Counted from the stretch's first letter, positions 1-8,621 are shown. The stretch is DNA of 64,000 nucleotides from Streptomyces sp. NBC_01116 (GCF_041435495.1 NZ_CP108644.1:1550001-1614000); one strand, 5' to 3'. A program made the numbers and translations. The notes: generated from the sequence alone by a model not told the origin.

Positions 1-114
1 GGCATGCCGCGGGCTTCTTTCGATGCGGTGTGCGAGCGGATGATCGCGCACAGCAAAGCGGTAGGCCATGCTCCCCGTCAAGAGGCGCCTGATGTCAACT
101 CTGTTCACTTTTAG
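1..114 (+). CDS. possible 3' end of a gene entering from upstream
   Basis: The first frame of the window stays open from base 1 to a TAG at 112-114. It would encode a 37-residue tail that ends in NSVHF. The tail has no domain I recognise. Its third codon positions are less GC-rich than those of neighbouring genes, so it may be a real low-GC gene end or chance. A competing frame on the other strand starts with ATG at 67-69 and also runs off the window. Sequence to the left of the window would settle which is real. Confidence 0.25.
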   Translation, partial: GMPRASFDAVCERMIAHSKAVGHAPRQEAPDVNSVHF

Positions 115-208
115 CCTACTTGGCTGGAACACAGCCCGTCGGGTGTGGTGTTCGCACAGCGTGCGGCGGGGTCGGCGGGTGCGGAGTGGCGCCTGACACA
201 CTGAGGAC

Positions 209-634
209 ATGGAACCTCGCGAACCCCTCAGCCCCTTCCTTCTCGCCTTTCCCGGGCCGCTGCGCGACCGGTTGGTGGCGGCGGTCCTCGCCGGCGAAAA
301 GGTGTCCACCTCCGGGCTGTTGGCCGAGTACGAACAGGAGCGGGAGGAGCTGCCCCCCGTGGGCGAACGGTCCGCGCTGATCGACTCGGAGGGGCGGGAG
401 GTGGCGGTGCTGGAGCTGACCGACGTACGGGTGCTGCCCCTGGGGGAGGTGGATCTCCAGCACGCGCTCGACGAGGGCGAGGGATACCGGTCGGTCGCCG
501 AGTGGCGGGCGGGGCACGAGCGGTTCTGGCACGGCGAGGAGATGCGGGAGGCGCTGGGGGATCCGGGGTTCACGGTGGACGACGGGACGCTGATCGTCGC
601 GGAGCGGTTCCGGGTGGTCGAGCGGCTGGTCTGA
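209..634 (+). CDS. ASCH domain-containing protein
   Basis: This is a 141-residue soluble protein of the ASCH family, a PUA-related beta-barrel that is generally thought to bind RNA or nucleotides. The sequence shows the opening turn GEKVST at residues 29-34, the paired strands EVAVLELTDVRVLPL near 65-80, a helix containing EWRAGHERFW near 98-108, and a closing strand LIVAERFRVV. Its length fits stand-alone ASCH proteins. ATG 209 is the only sensible start, although only a weak GAGG lies just in front of it. The gene stands alone and converges on the flavin dehydrogenase gene. The ligand is unknown. Confidence 0.7.
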   Translation: MEPREPLSPFLLAFPGPLRDRLVAAVLAGEKVSTSGLLAEYEQEREELPPVGERSALIDSEGREVAVLELTDVRVLPLGEVDLQHALDEGEGYRSVAEWRAGHERFWHGEEMREALGDPGFTVDDGTLIVAERFRVVERLV

Positions 635-697
635 CCGCCGGGCTCCGCCCCGGCCCCCGCTCCTCGATCGCCGGAGGGGCCGCGAACGCGGGCCCGC

Positions 698-2353
698 CTA
701 CAGTGCCTCCGCCGCCGCCCTGCCCGCCGCCCTGCCGGAGAAGATGCAGCCGCCCAGGAACGTGCCCTCCAGGGAGCGGTAGCCGTGGACTCCGCCGCCG
801 CCGAAGCCTGCGGCCTCGCCCGCCGCGTACAGGCCGGGAAGGGGGGTGCCCTCCGCGGTCAGGACGCGGGAGGACAGGTCCGTCTCCAGGCCGCCCAGGG
901 ACTTGCGGGTGAGGATGTTGAGGCGGACGGCGATCAGCGGGCCCGCCGCCGGGTCGAGGACGCGGTGCGGCTTCGCGGTGCGGATGAGGCGGTCGCCGAG
1001 GTAGGCGCGGGCCCCGTGGATCGCGGTGACCTGGAGGTCCTTGGTGAAGGGGTTGGCGATCTCGCGGTCCCGGGCGGTGATCTCGCGGCGCAGGCTCTCC
1101 TCGTCGACGAGGTCCTCGCCGGTGACCGCGTTCATGCCCCGGACCAGCGCGCCGAGGTCCTTCTCGACGACGAAGTCGACACCGTGGTCCATGAACGCCT
1201 TGACCGGTGCGGGCACGTCCGCGCGGGCCCGGCCGATCACGTCGCGGACCGACTTGCCGGTCAGGTCGGGGTTCTGTTCGGAGCCGGAGAGCGCGAACTC
1301 CTTGCCGATGATGCGCTGGTTGAGCACGAACCAGGTGTAGCCGTGGCCGGAGCGCATGATGTGTTCGAGGGTGCCGAGCGTGTCGAAGCCGGGGAAGAGC
1401 GGGACGGGCAGCCGCTTGCCGCGCGCGTCGAGCCAGAGGGACGAGGGGCCGGGCAGGATCCGGATGCCGTGCTCGGCCCAGATCGGGTTCCAGTTCTCGA
1501 TGCCCTCGGTGTAGTGCCACATCCGGTCGCGGTTGATGTGGTGCGCGCCCGCCTGCTCGGCGATGCCGAGCATCAGCCCGTCGACGTGCGCGGGCACCCC
1601 GGAGAGCATCTTCTCGGGCGGGGTGCCCAGGCGCTCGGGCCACTGGGAGCGGACCAGGTCGTGGTTGCCGCCGATGCCGCCGGAGGTGACGATCACCGCC
1701 TGGGCCTTCAGCTCGAAGGCGCCGGCGACCTCCCGGCCGCTCGCGGTGCCCCGCTCCGCCGCGCTGGGCTCCAGGATCTCGCCGGTGACCGTGTCGAGCG
1801 CCCCGGCGGTACGGGCGAGGCCGGTGACCCGGTGGCGGAACCTGAGCTGGACGAGCCCCTTGGCGACGCCCTCGCGGACCCGCCGCTCGAAGGGGGCGAC
1901 GACGCCGGGGCCGGTGCCCCAGGTGATGTGGAAGCGGGGTACGGAGTTGCCGTGGCCCGTCGCGTCGTAACCGCCGCGTTCCGCCCAGCCGACGACCGGG
2001 AAGATGCGCAGCCCCTGCTGGTGCAGCCAGGAGCGCTTCTCGCCCGCGGCGAAGTCGACGTACGCCTCGGCCCACTTCCGCGGCCAGCGGTCCTCCTCCT
2101 CGCGGTCGAAGCCCGCCGTGCCGTACCAGTCCTGGAGGGCCAGCTCCCGGCTGTCCTTGATCCGCAGCCGGCGCTGTTCGGGCGAGTCGACGAGGAAGAG
2201 GCCGCCGAAGGACCAGTGCGCCTGGCCGCCGATGGACTGCTCGGGCTCCTGGTCGAGGAGGATCACGGACCGGCCGGCGTCGACCAGTTCGGCGGTGGCC
2301 ACGAGCCCGGCGAGTCCCGCCCCGATCACGATCACATCAGCGTCGTACGCCAT
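698..2353 (-). CDS. FAD-binding dehydrogenase (fumarate reductase/KstD-like flavoprotein)
   Basis: This 551-residue flavoprotein opens with the dinucleotide-binding fold VIVIGAGLAGLVATAEL followed by an acidic strand end (DQEPE), the classic GxGxxG FAD site. It closes with AAGEAAGFGGGGVHGYRSL and an LGG turn, typical of the FAD_binding_2 family. That family includes 3-ketosteroid dehydrogenases and fumarate reductase-like enzymes, and the substrate cannot be read from the sequence. I start it at ATG 2353 (MAYDADV); an upstream in-frame ATG would add 24 residues that are not family-like. It is divergent from the Nudix gene. The 148-bp gap between them contains AAGCAAGTTACTCG near 2424, resembling half of a TetR site. 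Confidence 0.8.
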   Translation of the reverse strand: MAYDADVIVIGAGLAGLVATAELVDAGRSVILLDQEPEQSIGGQAHWSFGGLFLVDSPEQRRLRIKDSRELALQDWYGTAGFDREEEDRWPRKWAEAYVDFAAGEKRSWLHQQGLRIFPVVGWAERGGYDATGHGNSVPRFHITWGTGPGVVAPFERRVREGVAKGLVQLRFRHRVTGLARTAGALDTVTGEILEPSAAERGTASGREVAGAFELKAQAVIVTSGGIGGNHDLVRSQWPERLGTPPEKMLSGVPAHVDGLMLGIAEQAGAHHINRDRMWHYTEGIENWNPIWAEHGIRILPGPSSLWLDARGKRLPVPLFPGFDTLGTLEHIMRSGHGYTWFVLNQRIIGKEFALSGSEQNPDLTGKSVRDVIGRARADVPAPVKAFMDHGVDFVVEKDLGALVRGMNAVTGEDLVDEESLRREITARDREIANPFTKDLQVTAIHGARAYLGDRLIRTAKPHRVLDPAAGPLIAVRLNILTRKSLGGLETDLSSRVLTAEGTPLPGLYAAGEAAGFGGGGVHGYRSLEGTFLGGCIFSGRAAGRAAAEAL

Positions 2354-2501
2354 GGGTTCCATCCTGTCGGGGTGGCTCGGGGGCGGGCGAGGGAGGTCGG
2401 TCCACCACGTCGGCGAAACGTTCAAGCAAGTTACTCGTGCGTCAGATCTTGGATACCAGCCGGTGCCACGTCAACCATCCGGGTGCTGTTGGATGAAACG
2501 C

Positions 2502-3017
2502 ATGACGCCCTCTGACGAGATCCTGGACATCGTCGACGAGAACGACGAGGTCATCGGGCAGGCTCCACGTGGTGAGGCGACCGCGCGGAGGCTGCGGCAC
2601 CGCTGTGTCTTCATCGAGGCGCGCGACGCCGACGGGCGGGTCTTCGTCCATCGGCGTACGCCCACGAAGCTGCTCTTCCCCTCGCACTACGCCATGTTCG
2701 TCGGCGGGGTGGTGGGCGCGGGCGAGTCGTACGACGAGGCGGCGCTGCGCGAGGCGGAGGAGGAGCTGGGAGTCTCGGGTCTGCCGCGGCCCGAGCCGCT
2801 GTTCCGGTTCCTCTACGCCGACGCGGACACCGGGCACACCTGGTGGTCCGCCGTCTACCGGGTGCGGTGCGAGCTGCCGGTGGCCCCGCAGGTGGAGGAG
2901 GTCGCCTGGCACACGTTCCTGGACGACGCGGAGCTGGAGCGGCGGCTCGACGCGTGGCCCTGGGTGCCGGACGGGGTGGAGGCGTACCGGCGGCTGCGGG
3001 AGTTCCGGGCTGCCTGA
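2502..3017 (+). CDS. Nudix hydrolase
   Basis: This is a 171-residue Nudix-family pyrophosphohydrolase, cleaving a nucleoside diphosphate linked to some other moiety. The Nudix box is visible as G-(5)-E-(7)-REAEEELG around residues 69-90. The opening DEILDIVDENDEVIG and the tail of alternating acid residues and tryptophans resemble the isopentenyl-diphosphate isomerase-like and YfcD-like branch. ATG 2502 and ATG 2493 are both possible starts; neither has a strong ribosome site, and I prefer 2502 because the family begins close to this point. The gene is divergent from the flavin dehydrogenase and has no obvious partner. Confidence 0.8.
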   Translation: MTPSDEILDIVDENDEVIGQAPRGEATARRLRHRCVFIEARDADGRVFVHRRTPTKLLFPSHYAMFVGGVVGAGESYDEAALREAEEELGVSGLPRPEPLFRFLYADADTGHTWWSAVYRVRCELPVAPQVEEVAWHTFLDDAELERRLDAWPWVPDGVEAYRRLREFRAA

Positions 3018-3064
3018 CCGGGACCGGACGCCCTGAACACCTCCGAACGCCCCTGAACGAATCC

Positions 3065-3101
3065 GACCGGGGCTGACCGGGGCTGACCGGGGCTGACCGG
3101 G
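3065..3101. repeat. tandem 10-bp repeat
   Basis: Three exact copies of the unit GACCGGGGCT at 3065-3094 are followed by a partial fourth. They sit in the short gap before the DUF202 pair, about 35-70 bases upstream of its start. Confidence 0.85.
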
Positions 3102-3134
3102 CCCGATCGGTGGGCAGCCTCTAGGGTTCCAGGT

Positions 3135-3530
3135 GTGGACAAGATCGTGCAGAGCGTACGGCTGTGGTTCGCGCCGCAGCGGATCCGGGAGGAGGGGGAC
3201 ACCCCCGACTACCGGTTCTCGCTGGCCAACGAGCGGACGTTCCTCGCGTGGATCCGGACGGCGCTGGCCCTGATCGGCGGGGGTTTCGCCGTCGATCAGT
3301 TCCTGCCGGAGCTGGTGTGGGGCGTGCGGGCCGGGCTCGCGCTCGGGCTGCTCGCGGCCGGGGTGCTCTGCGCGCTGCGGGCGGTCAACCACTGGGTGCG
3401 GTGCGAGCGGGCGATGCGGCGGGGCGAGGACCTGCCGGTGTCCCGGTTCCCGACGCTGCTGAGCCTCGTGGTCGCCGTCGTCGCCGTGGCGATGGTGGTG
3501 GTGGTCCTCTTCGGCTGGGAGGGCGTGTGA
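3135..3530 (+). CDS. DUF202 (YidH-like) membrane protein
   Basis: This is a 131-residue inner-membrane protein of the YidH/DUF202 family. The family signature is clear: a cytoplasmic N-terminus ending in RFSLANERTFLAWIRTALALI (residues about 26-46), then three hydrophobic segments near 36-55, 60-80 and 107-128. The GTG start at 3135 lies 7 bases after a TAGGGT -10-like box (3122-3127), so the message is probably leaderless or nearly so. Its stop codon overlaps the start of the next DUF202 gene by 4 bases (GTGA), showing a translationally coupled pair. The molecular role of DUF202 proteins is not established. Confidence 0.85.
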   Translation: MDKIVQSVRLWFAPQRIREEGDTPDYRFSLANERTFLAWIRTALALIGGGFAVDQFLPELVWGVRAGLALGLLAAGVLCALRAVNHWVRCERAMRRGEDLPVSRFPTLLSLVVAVVAVAMVVVVLFGWEGV

Positions 3531-3841
3531 CGGCGGCGGTGGACCGGGATCCCGGGTTGCAGCCCGAGCGGACGCGGCTGGCCTGGCGGCGTACGACGCT
3601 GTCCGCCACGGTCGTCGCGCTGCTCGCGGTGCGGCAGGCGCTGCACGGCGGGACGACGCCGGCCGCGCTGGTCGCGGTGGCGCTGAGCGCGCTGGCCTGG
3701 CTGGGGTTCCTCGTGGTGGCCCACCGCCGGATGCTGCGGATGGAGGCGGCCCGGCCGGGGCCGCTCGCCCCGCGCGGGGCGCTGGCGGCGACGCTGTGCA
3801 CGGTGGCGCTGGCGGTGTTCGCGGCGGCGATGCTGTTCTGA
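3527..3841 (+). CDS. DUF202 membrane protein, second of the pair
   Basis: This is a 104-residue partner of the preceding gene and shares the DUF202 signature LQPERTRLAWRRTTLS at residues 9-24. Three membrane helices follow near 22-42, 47-66 and 80-103. Translation starts at GTG 3527 inside the stop of the upstream gene (GTGA overlap), which suggests the two products are made in a fixed ratio and act together in the membrane. An open frame in another phase spans both genes but lacks family features. The function of such pairs is unknown. Confidence 0.85.
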   Translation: MTAAVDRDPGLQPERTRLAWRRTTLSATVVALLAVRQALHGGTTPAALVAVALSALAWLGFLVVAHRRMLRMEAARPGPLAPRGALAATLCTVALAVFAAAMLF

Positions 3842-3871
3842 GCCCGGCCGGAGACCCGCGACCGGCCGGCT
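3841..3871. terminator. hairpin between convergent genes
   Basis: An AGCC/GGCT and CCGGCCGG inverted repeat with one bulged C surrounds a loop of about ten bases. It lies immediately after the DUF202 stop and before the stop of the oxidoreductase gene on the other strand, so it could serve both. Confidence 0.5.
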
Positions 3872-3884
3872 CCGGCGGGGCCCC

Positions 3885-4820
3885 TCAGCCGTCCCAGTCC
3901 ACCGTCACCACGATCTTGCCGCGGGTCCGCCCCTCCTCGTTGAGCCGGTACGCGTCGGCGGCCCGCTCCAGCGGGAACACCCGGTCCACATGGACGGTGA
4001 GGATGCCCCGTTCGGCCAGTTCCGCGACCTGGGCCAGGTCGTCGGCGTCGGGGCGCACGAAGGCGTAGCGGCCGCCGAAGGAGAAGACCTCGCCGTCCGC
4101 GATGGAGGCGAGCCGGCCGCCCGGGGCGAGGGTGTCGGCACTGGCGCGCAGCGCGTCGCCGCCCACCGTGTCGAAGGAGGCGTCGAAGCCGTCCGGGACC
4201 AGTGCGCGGAGCCGGTCGACGAGGCCCTCGCCGTACTCCACGGGCTCCGCGCCGAGGCTGCGGAGGTGCTCGTGGTTGCGGGGGCTCGCGGTGCCGATCA
4301 CCCGGCAGCCGGCGTGCCGGGCGATCTGGACGGCGAGCGATCCGACGCCGCCGGCCGCCGCGTGGACCAGGACGGTGTCACCGTCGCGGATCTTCAGGGT
4401 GCGGTGCAGCACCTGGTAGGCGGTCAGCCCGGCCAGCGGCAGGCCCGCGGCCTCCTCGAAGCTCAGGCTCAGGGGCTTGCGGGCGAGGGTGCGCACGGGT
4501 GCGGCGACGTACTCGGCGAACGTACCGCGCGAGAGGAAGTCCTCGCGTACGTAGCCGATGACCTCGTCGCCGACCGCGAACTCGTCGACGGCGACGCCGG
4601 GCTGCACGACGACCCCGGAGACGTCCCAGCCGGGGATCACCGGGAAGACGGCTTCGAGGCCACCCTGGAGGTAGCCCTCGCGGGCCTTCCAGTCGACCGG
4701 GTTGACGGCGGCTGCCCGGACCTTCACCAGGACCGTGTCGGGGCCGACCTTGGGGTCGGGCCGCTCGCCGTACTCCATGACGTCGGCGGAACCGTACGCG
4801 CTGTAGCTGATCGCCTTCAT
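3885..4820 (-). CDS. NADP-dependent quinone oxidoreductase-like protein (MDR family)
   Basis: This 311-residue enzyme belongs to the zinc-free medium-chain dehydrogenase/reductase family. It has an N-terminal GroES-like barrel (residues about 1-115, with the NPVDWKAREGYL patch) and a nucleotide-binding domain containing VHAAAGGVGSLAVQIAR near 135-151, the NADPH-binding A-A-x-G-G-V-G motif. The cysteine zinc ligands of alcohol dehydrogenases are absent, so a quinone or enone reductase is more likely than an alcohol dehydrogenase. ATG 4820 begins the typical MKAISYSAYG. It is followed by the glucarate dehydratase-like gene upstream on the same strand with a 64-bp gap, possibly as one unit. Confidence 0.85.
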   Translation of the reverse strand: MKAISYSAYGSADVMEYGERPDPKVGPDTVLVKVRAAAVNPVDWKAREGYLQGGLEAVFPVIPGWDVSGVVVQPGVAVDEFAVGDEVIGYVREDFLSRGTFAEYVAAPVRTLARKPLSLSFEEAAGLPLAGLTAYQVLHRTLKIRDGDTVLVHAAAGGVGSLAVQIARHAGCRVIGTASPRNHEHLRSLGAEPVEYGEGLVDRLRALVPDGFDASFDTVGGDALRASADTLAPGGRLASIADGEVFSFGGRYAFVRPDADDLAQVAELAERGILTVHVDRVFPLERAADAYRLNEEGRTRGKIVVTVDWDG

Positions 4821-4884
4821 CCCTCGACCTTCGGTGCGGGCCGGGGCCGCCGCAACTCAGGGGGACGGCCGGGGCCGGCCCCTC

Positions 4885-6174
4885 TCACCAGCGCGGGACC
4901 GCCGGCGTGGTCCACTCCGGGTCCGCCGCGCGCATCGCCGCCGCGTCGTCGCGCTCGCGGTGGGTCTCGTCCGCCAGCCAGCGCCGGTGCAGGGCGGACA
5001 GGCGCTCGCGGTCCAGCTCGACGCCGAGGCCGGGGGCGTCGGAGACGGTCAGCCGCCCGCCGGTGAAGGTGTGGCGCTCGGTGATGACGTCCTCGGTCTG
5101 CCAGGGGTAGTGGCTGTCGCAGGCGTGACCGAGGTCCGGCACCGTGGCGGCGACGTGGGTCATCGCGGCGAGGCTGATGCCGAGGTGGGTGTTGGAGTGC
5201 ATGGAGATTCCGACGCCGAATGTGCGGCAGATGCCCGCCAGTTCCCGGGTGCGGTGCAGTCCGCCCCAGTAGTGGTGGTCGCTCAGGACGATCTGGACGG
5301 CGTCGCGGGCGAAGGCTTCGGGGATCTCGGCGAGGGTGGTGACGCACATGTTGGTGGCGAGCGGGACGTCGGTCCCGGCCGAGACGGCTGCCATACCGTC
5401 GGTGCCGCTGGTGGGGTCCTCCAGGTATTCGAGGACGCCCTTCAGCCGCTCGGCGACGTACAGCGAGGTGGGGACGGACCAGGCGCCGTTCGGGTCCAGG
5501 CGCAGCGGGCGGCCCGGGAACGCCTCGGCCAGGGCGTGGATCGCGGCGATCTCCCGGTCGGGCTCGAAGACGCCGCCCTTGAGCTTGAAGGAGCCGAAGC
5601 CGTAGGTGTCGGCGAAGTGGCGGGCCTGGGCGACGACACCCGCCGGGTCGAGCGCCGCACCCCAGTCGTCGGCCTCGCCCGCGCCGGGGTGGGCGGCCCA
5701 GCGGTAGAAGAGGTACGCGCTGTACTCGACGCTGTCGCGGACCTTGCCGCCGAGCAGGGCGTGGACCGGCAGTCCCCGCGCCCTGCCGAGGGCGTCCAGG
5801 CAGGCGACCTCGAAGGCGGAGACGACCGAGAGGCGGATCTTCTCGGCGTTGCGGACTCCGCGCAGTCCTCCGGCGTCGACCCGGTCGTCGGCTGCGCGCG
5901 ACGCACCGCACACCTCCTCGGCCAGGGCGAAGAGCCCGTTCAGATCGGTGACCGCCCGGCCGGGGAGCGCCTCGGCGAGGGAGCGCGCGGGCTCCAGGTA
6001 GGCGCCGTCGCCGTAGGTCTCCCCCACGCCGGTCGTTCCGCCCCGGGTGACGACCTCCACGATCAGGCGCGGGGTGTACGGCTGGTGGACGCCCTGCGTG
6101 TTCAGCAGGGGCGGATCGGACACGAGGACCGGGGTGAGCCGGACGCCTTCGATCACCAGATCATCTGTATTCAT
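4885..6174 (-). CDS. gudD: glucarate dehydratase family enolase-superfamily enzyme
   Basis: This 429-residue member of the enolase superfamily resembles D-glucarate dehydratase, which removes water from glucarate to give 5-keto-4-deoxyglucarate. I see the N-terminal capping domain (PRLIVEVVTRGGTTGVGETYG), the base motif FKLKGG near residue 196, the metal-binding strand LRLDPNGAW near 224, later acidic metal ligands, and the diagnostic histidine loop MHSNTHLGISLA near 328-340. Length is normal. A TAGAGT -10-like box (6181-6186, minus) ends 6 bases before ATG 6174, so the message appears leaderless. No dedicated transporter or aldolase is adjacent, so the substrate stays open. Confidence 0.8.
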   Translation of the reverse strand: MNTDDLVIEGVRLTPVLVSDPPLLNTQGVHQPYTPRLIVEVVTRGGTTGVGETYGDGAYLEPARSLAEALPGRAVTDLNGLFALAEEVCGASRAADDRVDAGGLRGVRNAEKIRLSVVSAFEVACLDALGRARGLPVHALLGGKVRDSVEYSAYLFYRWAAHPGAGEADDWGAALDPAGVVAQARHFADTYGFGSFKLKGGVFEPDREIAAIHALAEAFPGRPLRLDPNGAWSVPTSLYVAERLKGVLEYLEDPTSGTDGMAAVSAGTDVPLATNMCVTTLAEIPEAFARDAVQIVLSDHHYWGGLHRTRELAGICRTFGVGISMHSNTHLGISLAAMTHVAATVPDLGHACDSHYPWQTEDVITERHTFTGGRLTVSDAPGLGVELDRERLSALHRRWLADETHRERDDAAAMRAADPEWTTPAVPRW

Positions 6175-6258
6175 ACGTGAACTCTATTCAGGGATGCGAT
6201 TCACCGCCAGGGTCGGGCGGGCGTCCGCTCCGCCGGATCACGGAAGGGCACTGGACGA

Positions 6259-6274
6259 CATACCGACTGGTCGG
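6259..6274. promoter_or_regulatory. TetR-type operator, CATACCGACYGGT set (site 1)
   Basis: The site CATACCGACTGGT at 6259-6271 forms a perfect inverted repeat CCGAC-TG-GTCGG at 6263-6274. It lies 58 bases in front of the phosphotransferase/acyl-CoA dehydrogenase operon. The same 13-base core (C or T at one position) recurs in front of the SDR operon and the molybdopterin oxidoreductase gene. Confidence 0.65.
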
Positions 6275-6329
6275 CATCATGGTTCCCGATCGTCCAGTCG
6301 CCTCGTTCCGTCGCCCGGAGGTACGCACC

Positions 6330-7352
6330 ATGAGCTCAGTCCCCCCACCAGGTCTCGACCCGGAGCTGCTGCGCGGCCATCTCGACCGCGAGCGGCCGGG
6401 GCTGGTGAGCGGACCCCTCGAAGCGCGGCTGATCGAGGGCGGCCGCTCGAACCTGACGTACGTCGTCGGCGACGGGACGGGGCAGTGGGTGGTGCGCAGA
6501 CCTCCGCTCGGCCATGTGCTGGCCACCGCGCACGACATGGCGCGCGAGCACCGGGTGATCAGCGGCCTGTACCCCACCGCCGTCCCGGTGCCGGAGCCGC
6601 TGCTGCTCTGCGAGGACGACAGCGTGATCGGCGCCCCGTTCTACGTGATGGAGTACGTCGAGGGCACCCCGTACCGCACCGCCGAGCAGCTCGCCCCGCT
6701 GGGCCCCGAGCGCACCCGGGCGGCGGTCCTCGGGCTCGTCGACACCCTGGTCGACCTGCACGCCGTGGACCCCGAGGCGGTCGGGCTCGGGGACTTCGGG
6801 CGGCCCGAGGGCTTCCTGGACCGGCAGTTGCGGCGCTGGGGCAAGCAGCTGGACGCCTCCCGCAACCGCGACCTGGCGGGCATCGACGAGCTCCACGCCT
6901 CCCTCGGCCGCAGGCTGCCCTCCTCCCCCGCGCCCACCGTCGTCCACGGCGACTACCGCCTGGACAACGTGCTGCTCGGCTCCGACGACCGGATCAAGGC
7001 CGTCCTCGACTGGGAGATGTCCACGCTCGGCGATCCCCTGACCGACCTCGGGCTGCTCGTGATGTACAGCTCCGACCTGGACCTGCCGGAGTCCCCCGTC
7101 TCCACCACCAGCGGCGCGGCCGGGCATCCGTCGCCCGCCGAGCTGATCGAGCGCTACGCGGCCCGCTCGGGCCGGGACACCTCCGCCATCTCCTGGTACA
7201 CCGCGTTCGCGTGGTTCAAGCTCGCCGTGATCCTGGAGGGCATCCACTACCGCTACACCCTCGGCCAGACCGTCGGCGCGGGCTTCGACCGGATCGGCGA
7301 TCTGGTCCCCGTCTTCATCGAGCACGGCCTCACCACCCTCCAGGAAGGCTGA
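6330..7352 (+). CDS. APH-family phosphotransferase (acyl-CoA dehydrogenase-associated)
   Basis: This is a 340-residue aminoglycoside-phosphotransferase-fold kinase. The catalytic loop HGDYRLDNVLL near residues 209-219 and the metal-binding DWEMSTLGDPLTDLG near 230-244 are intact. The N-lobe shows IEGGRSNLTY, the phosphate loop seen in this branch. Proteins like this are the bacterial counterparts of the ACAD10/11 kinase domain, where they phosphorylate 4-hydroxyacyl-CoA before dehydration; that assignment is inference from the neighbour. ATG 6330 has GGAGG at 6317-6321 with 8-base spacing. Its stop lies 5 bases before the acyl-CoA dehydrogenase start, so the two are one operon. Confidence 0.85.
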   Translation: MSSVPPPGLDPELLRGHLDRERPGLVSGPLEARLIEGGRSNLTYVVGDGTGQWVVRRPPLGHVLATAHDMAREHRVISGLYPTAVPVPEPLLLCEDDSVIGAPFYVMEYVEGTPYRTAEQLAPLGPERTRAAVLGLVDTLVDLHAVDPEAVGLGDFGRPEGFLDRQLRRWGKQLDASRNRDLAGIDELHASLGRRLPSSPAPTVVHGDYRLDNVLLGSDDRIKAVLDWEMSTLGDPLTDLGLLVMYSSDLDLPESPVSTTSGAAGHPSPAELIERYAARSGRDTSAISWYTAFAWFKLAVILEGIHYRYTLGQTVGAGFDRIGDLVPVFIEHGLTTLQEG

Positions 7353-7357
7353 ACCCC

Positions 7358-8572
7358 GTGGATTTCGCATTCGACGCCCGTACCGAGGAGCTGCGGAGCC
7401 GGCTGCTCGCGTTCATGGACGAGCACGTGTATCCGGCCGAGGAGGTCGCGGAGGAGCAGCGGGCCCGGCTCGCCTCCCCGTGGGACACCCCGGCGGTGGT
7501 GGGTGAGCTGAAGGCCGAGGCGCGTCGGCAGGGGCTGTGGAACCTCTTCCTGCCGGACGCGGAGTACGGGGCCGGGCTGACCAACCTCCAGTACGCCCCG
7601 CTCGCGGAGATCACCGGGCGTTCCCCGCATCTCGCGCCGACCGCGCTGAACTGCGCGGCCCCGGACACCGGGAACATGGAGGTCCTCTCCCAGTTCGCCA
7701 CCGACGAGCAGAAGAAGCAGTGGCTGGAGCCGCTGCTGGCCGGGGAGATCCGCTCCGCGTTCGCGATGACGGAGCCGGACGTGGCGTCCTCGGACGCGAC
7801 GAACATCGAGACGCGGATCGCCCGGGACGGCGGGGACTACGTCGTCAACGGGCGCAAGTGGTACATCTCCGGGGCGATGAACCCGGACTGCGCGGTCTTC
7901 ATCGTGATGGGCAAGACCGACCCGGACGGCGCGGACCTCCGCCGCCAGCAGTCGATGATCCTGGTGCCGCGCGACACCCCGGGCGTCGAGGTGCGGCGCG
8001 CGATGCGGGTGTACGGGTACGAGGACCACGCGCACGGCGGTCACGCCGAGGTCGTCTTCCACGACGTCCGGGTGCCCGCGTCGAACCTGATCGGGGAGGA
8101 GGGCGGCGGCTTCGCCATCGCCCAGGCGCGGCTGGGTCCGGGGCGGATCCACCACTGCATGCGGCTGATCGGGATGGCGGAGCGGGCCATCGAGCTGATG
8201 TGCCGGCGGGCGGTGGCGCGTACGGCGTTCGGCAAGCCGCTCGCCCAGCAGGGCGTCGTGCGGAACTGGATCGCGGACGCCCGGGTCACGGTGGAGCAGT
8301 TGCGGCTGCTGGTGCTGAAGACGGCCTGGCTGATGGACACCGTGGGCAACAAGGGCGCGCACACCGAGATCCAGGCCATCAAGATCGCCACCCCGCGCGC
8401 GGTGGTGGACATCCTCGACTCGGCGGTGCAGCTGTACGGCGCGGGCGGGGTGAGCCAGGACTTCCCGCTGGCGGAGCTGTGGGCCTCGGCGCGGACGCTG
8501 CGGCTGGCGGACGGGCCGGACGAGGTGCACCAGCGGTCGCTGGCGAGGCGGGAGATCAAGCGGTACGTGTGA
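7358..8572 (+). CDS. acyl-CoA dehydrogenase (ACAD11-like)
   Basis: This 404-residue flavoenzyme oxidises an acyl-CoA at the alpha-beta bond. It shows the long N-terminal helical domain, the FAD/substrate strands FAMTEPDVASSDATNIETRI near residues 130-149 and YVVNGRKWYISGAMNPDC, and the C-terminal helices with ARTAFGKPLAQQG and LYGAGGVSQDFPLAELW. The extended N-terminus and NMEVLSQFATDEQKKQWLEPL match the ACAD10/11-like branch. The GTG start at 7358 follows the kinase stop by 5 bases. Kinase plus dehydrogenase suggests breakdown of hydroxylated fatty acids. The operon is probably under the TetR-type site at 6259. Confidence 0.9.
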   Translation: MDFAFDARTEELRSRLLAFMDEHVYPAEEVAEEQRARLASPWDTPAVVGELKAEARRQGLWNLFLPDAEYGAGLTNLQYAPLAEITGRSPHLAPTALNCAAPDTGNMEVLSQFATDEQKKQWLEPLLAGEIRSAFAMTEPDVASSDATNIETRIARDGGDYVVNGRKWYISGAMNPDCAVFIVMGKTDPDGADLRRQQSMILVPRDTPGVEVRRAMRVYGYEDHAHGGHAEVVFHDVRVPASNLIGEEGGGFAIAQARLGPGRIHHCMRLIGMAERAIELMCRRAVARTAFGKPLAQQGVVRNWIADARVTVEQLRLLVLKTAWLMDTVGNKGAHTEIQAIKIATPRAVVDILDSAVQLYGAGGVSQDFPLAELWASARTLRLADGPDEVHQRSLARREIKRYV

Positions 8573-8583
8573 GAAACAGCGGT

Positions 8584-8621
8584 GCGGCCCCCTCCCGAGG
8601 TGCTCGTCGGGAGGGGGCCGC
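8584..8621. terminator. bidirectional terminator hairpin
   Basis: A 15-base-pair perfect stem (GCGGCCCCCTCCCGA paired with its complement) has an 8-base loop. It sits 11 bases after the dehydrogenase stop and 22 bases before the stop of the convergent aminopeptidase gene, so it can end both transcripts. Confidence 0.9.

Noticed and set aside
484-500. Another ACCGGTCGGT operator within the ASCH gene
   Set aside because: It lies in coding sequence, lacks the flanking CATACC bases, and such GC-rich decamers are expected by chance here.
2442-3392. 316-codon frame opposite the Nudix and DUF202 genes
   Set aside because: It is the antisense shadow of three recognisable genes and has no domain.
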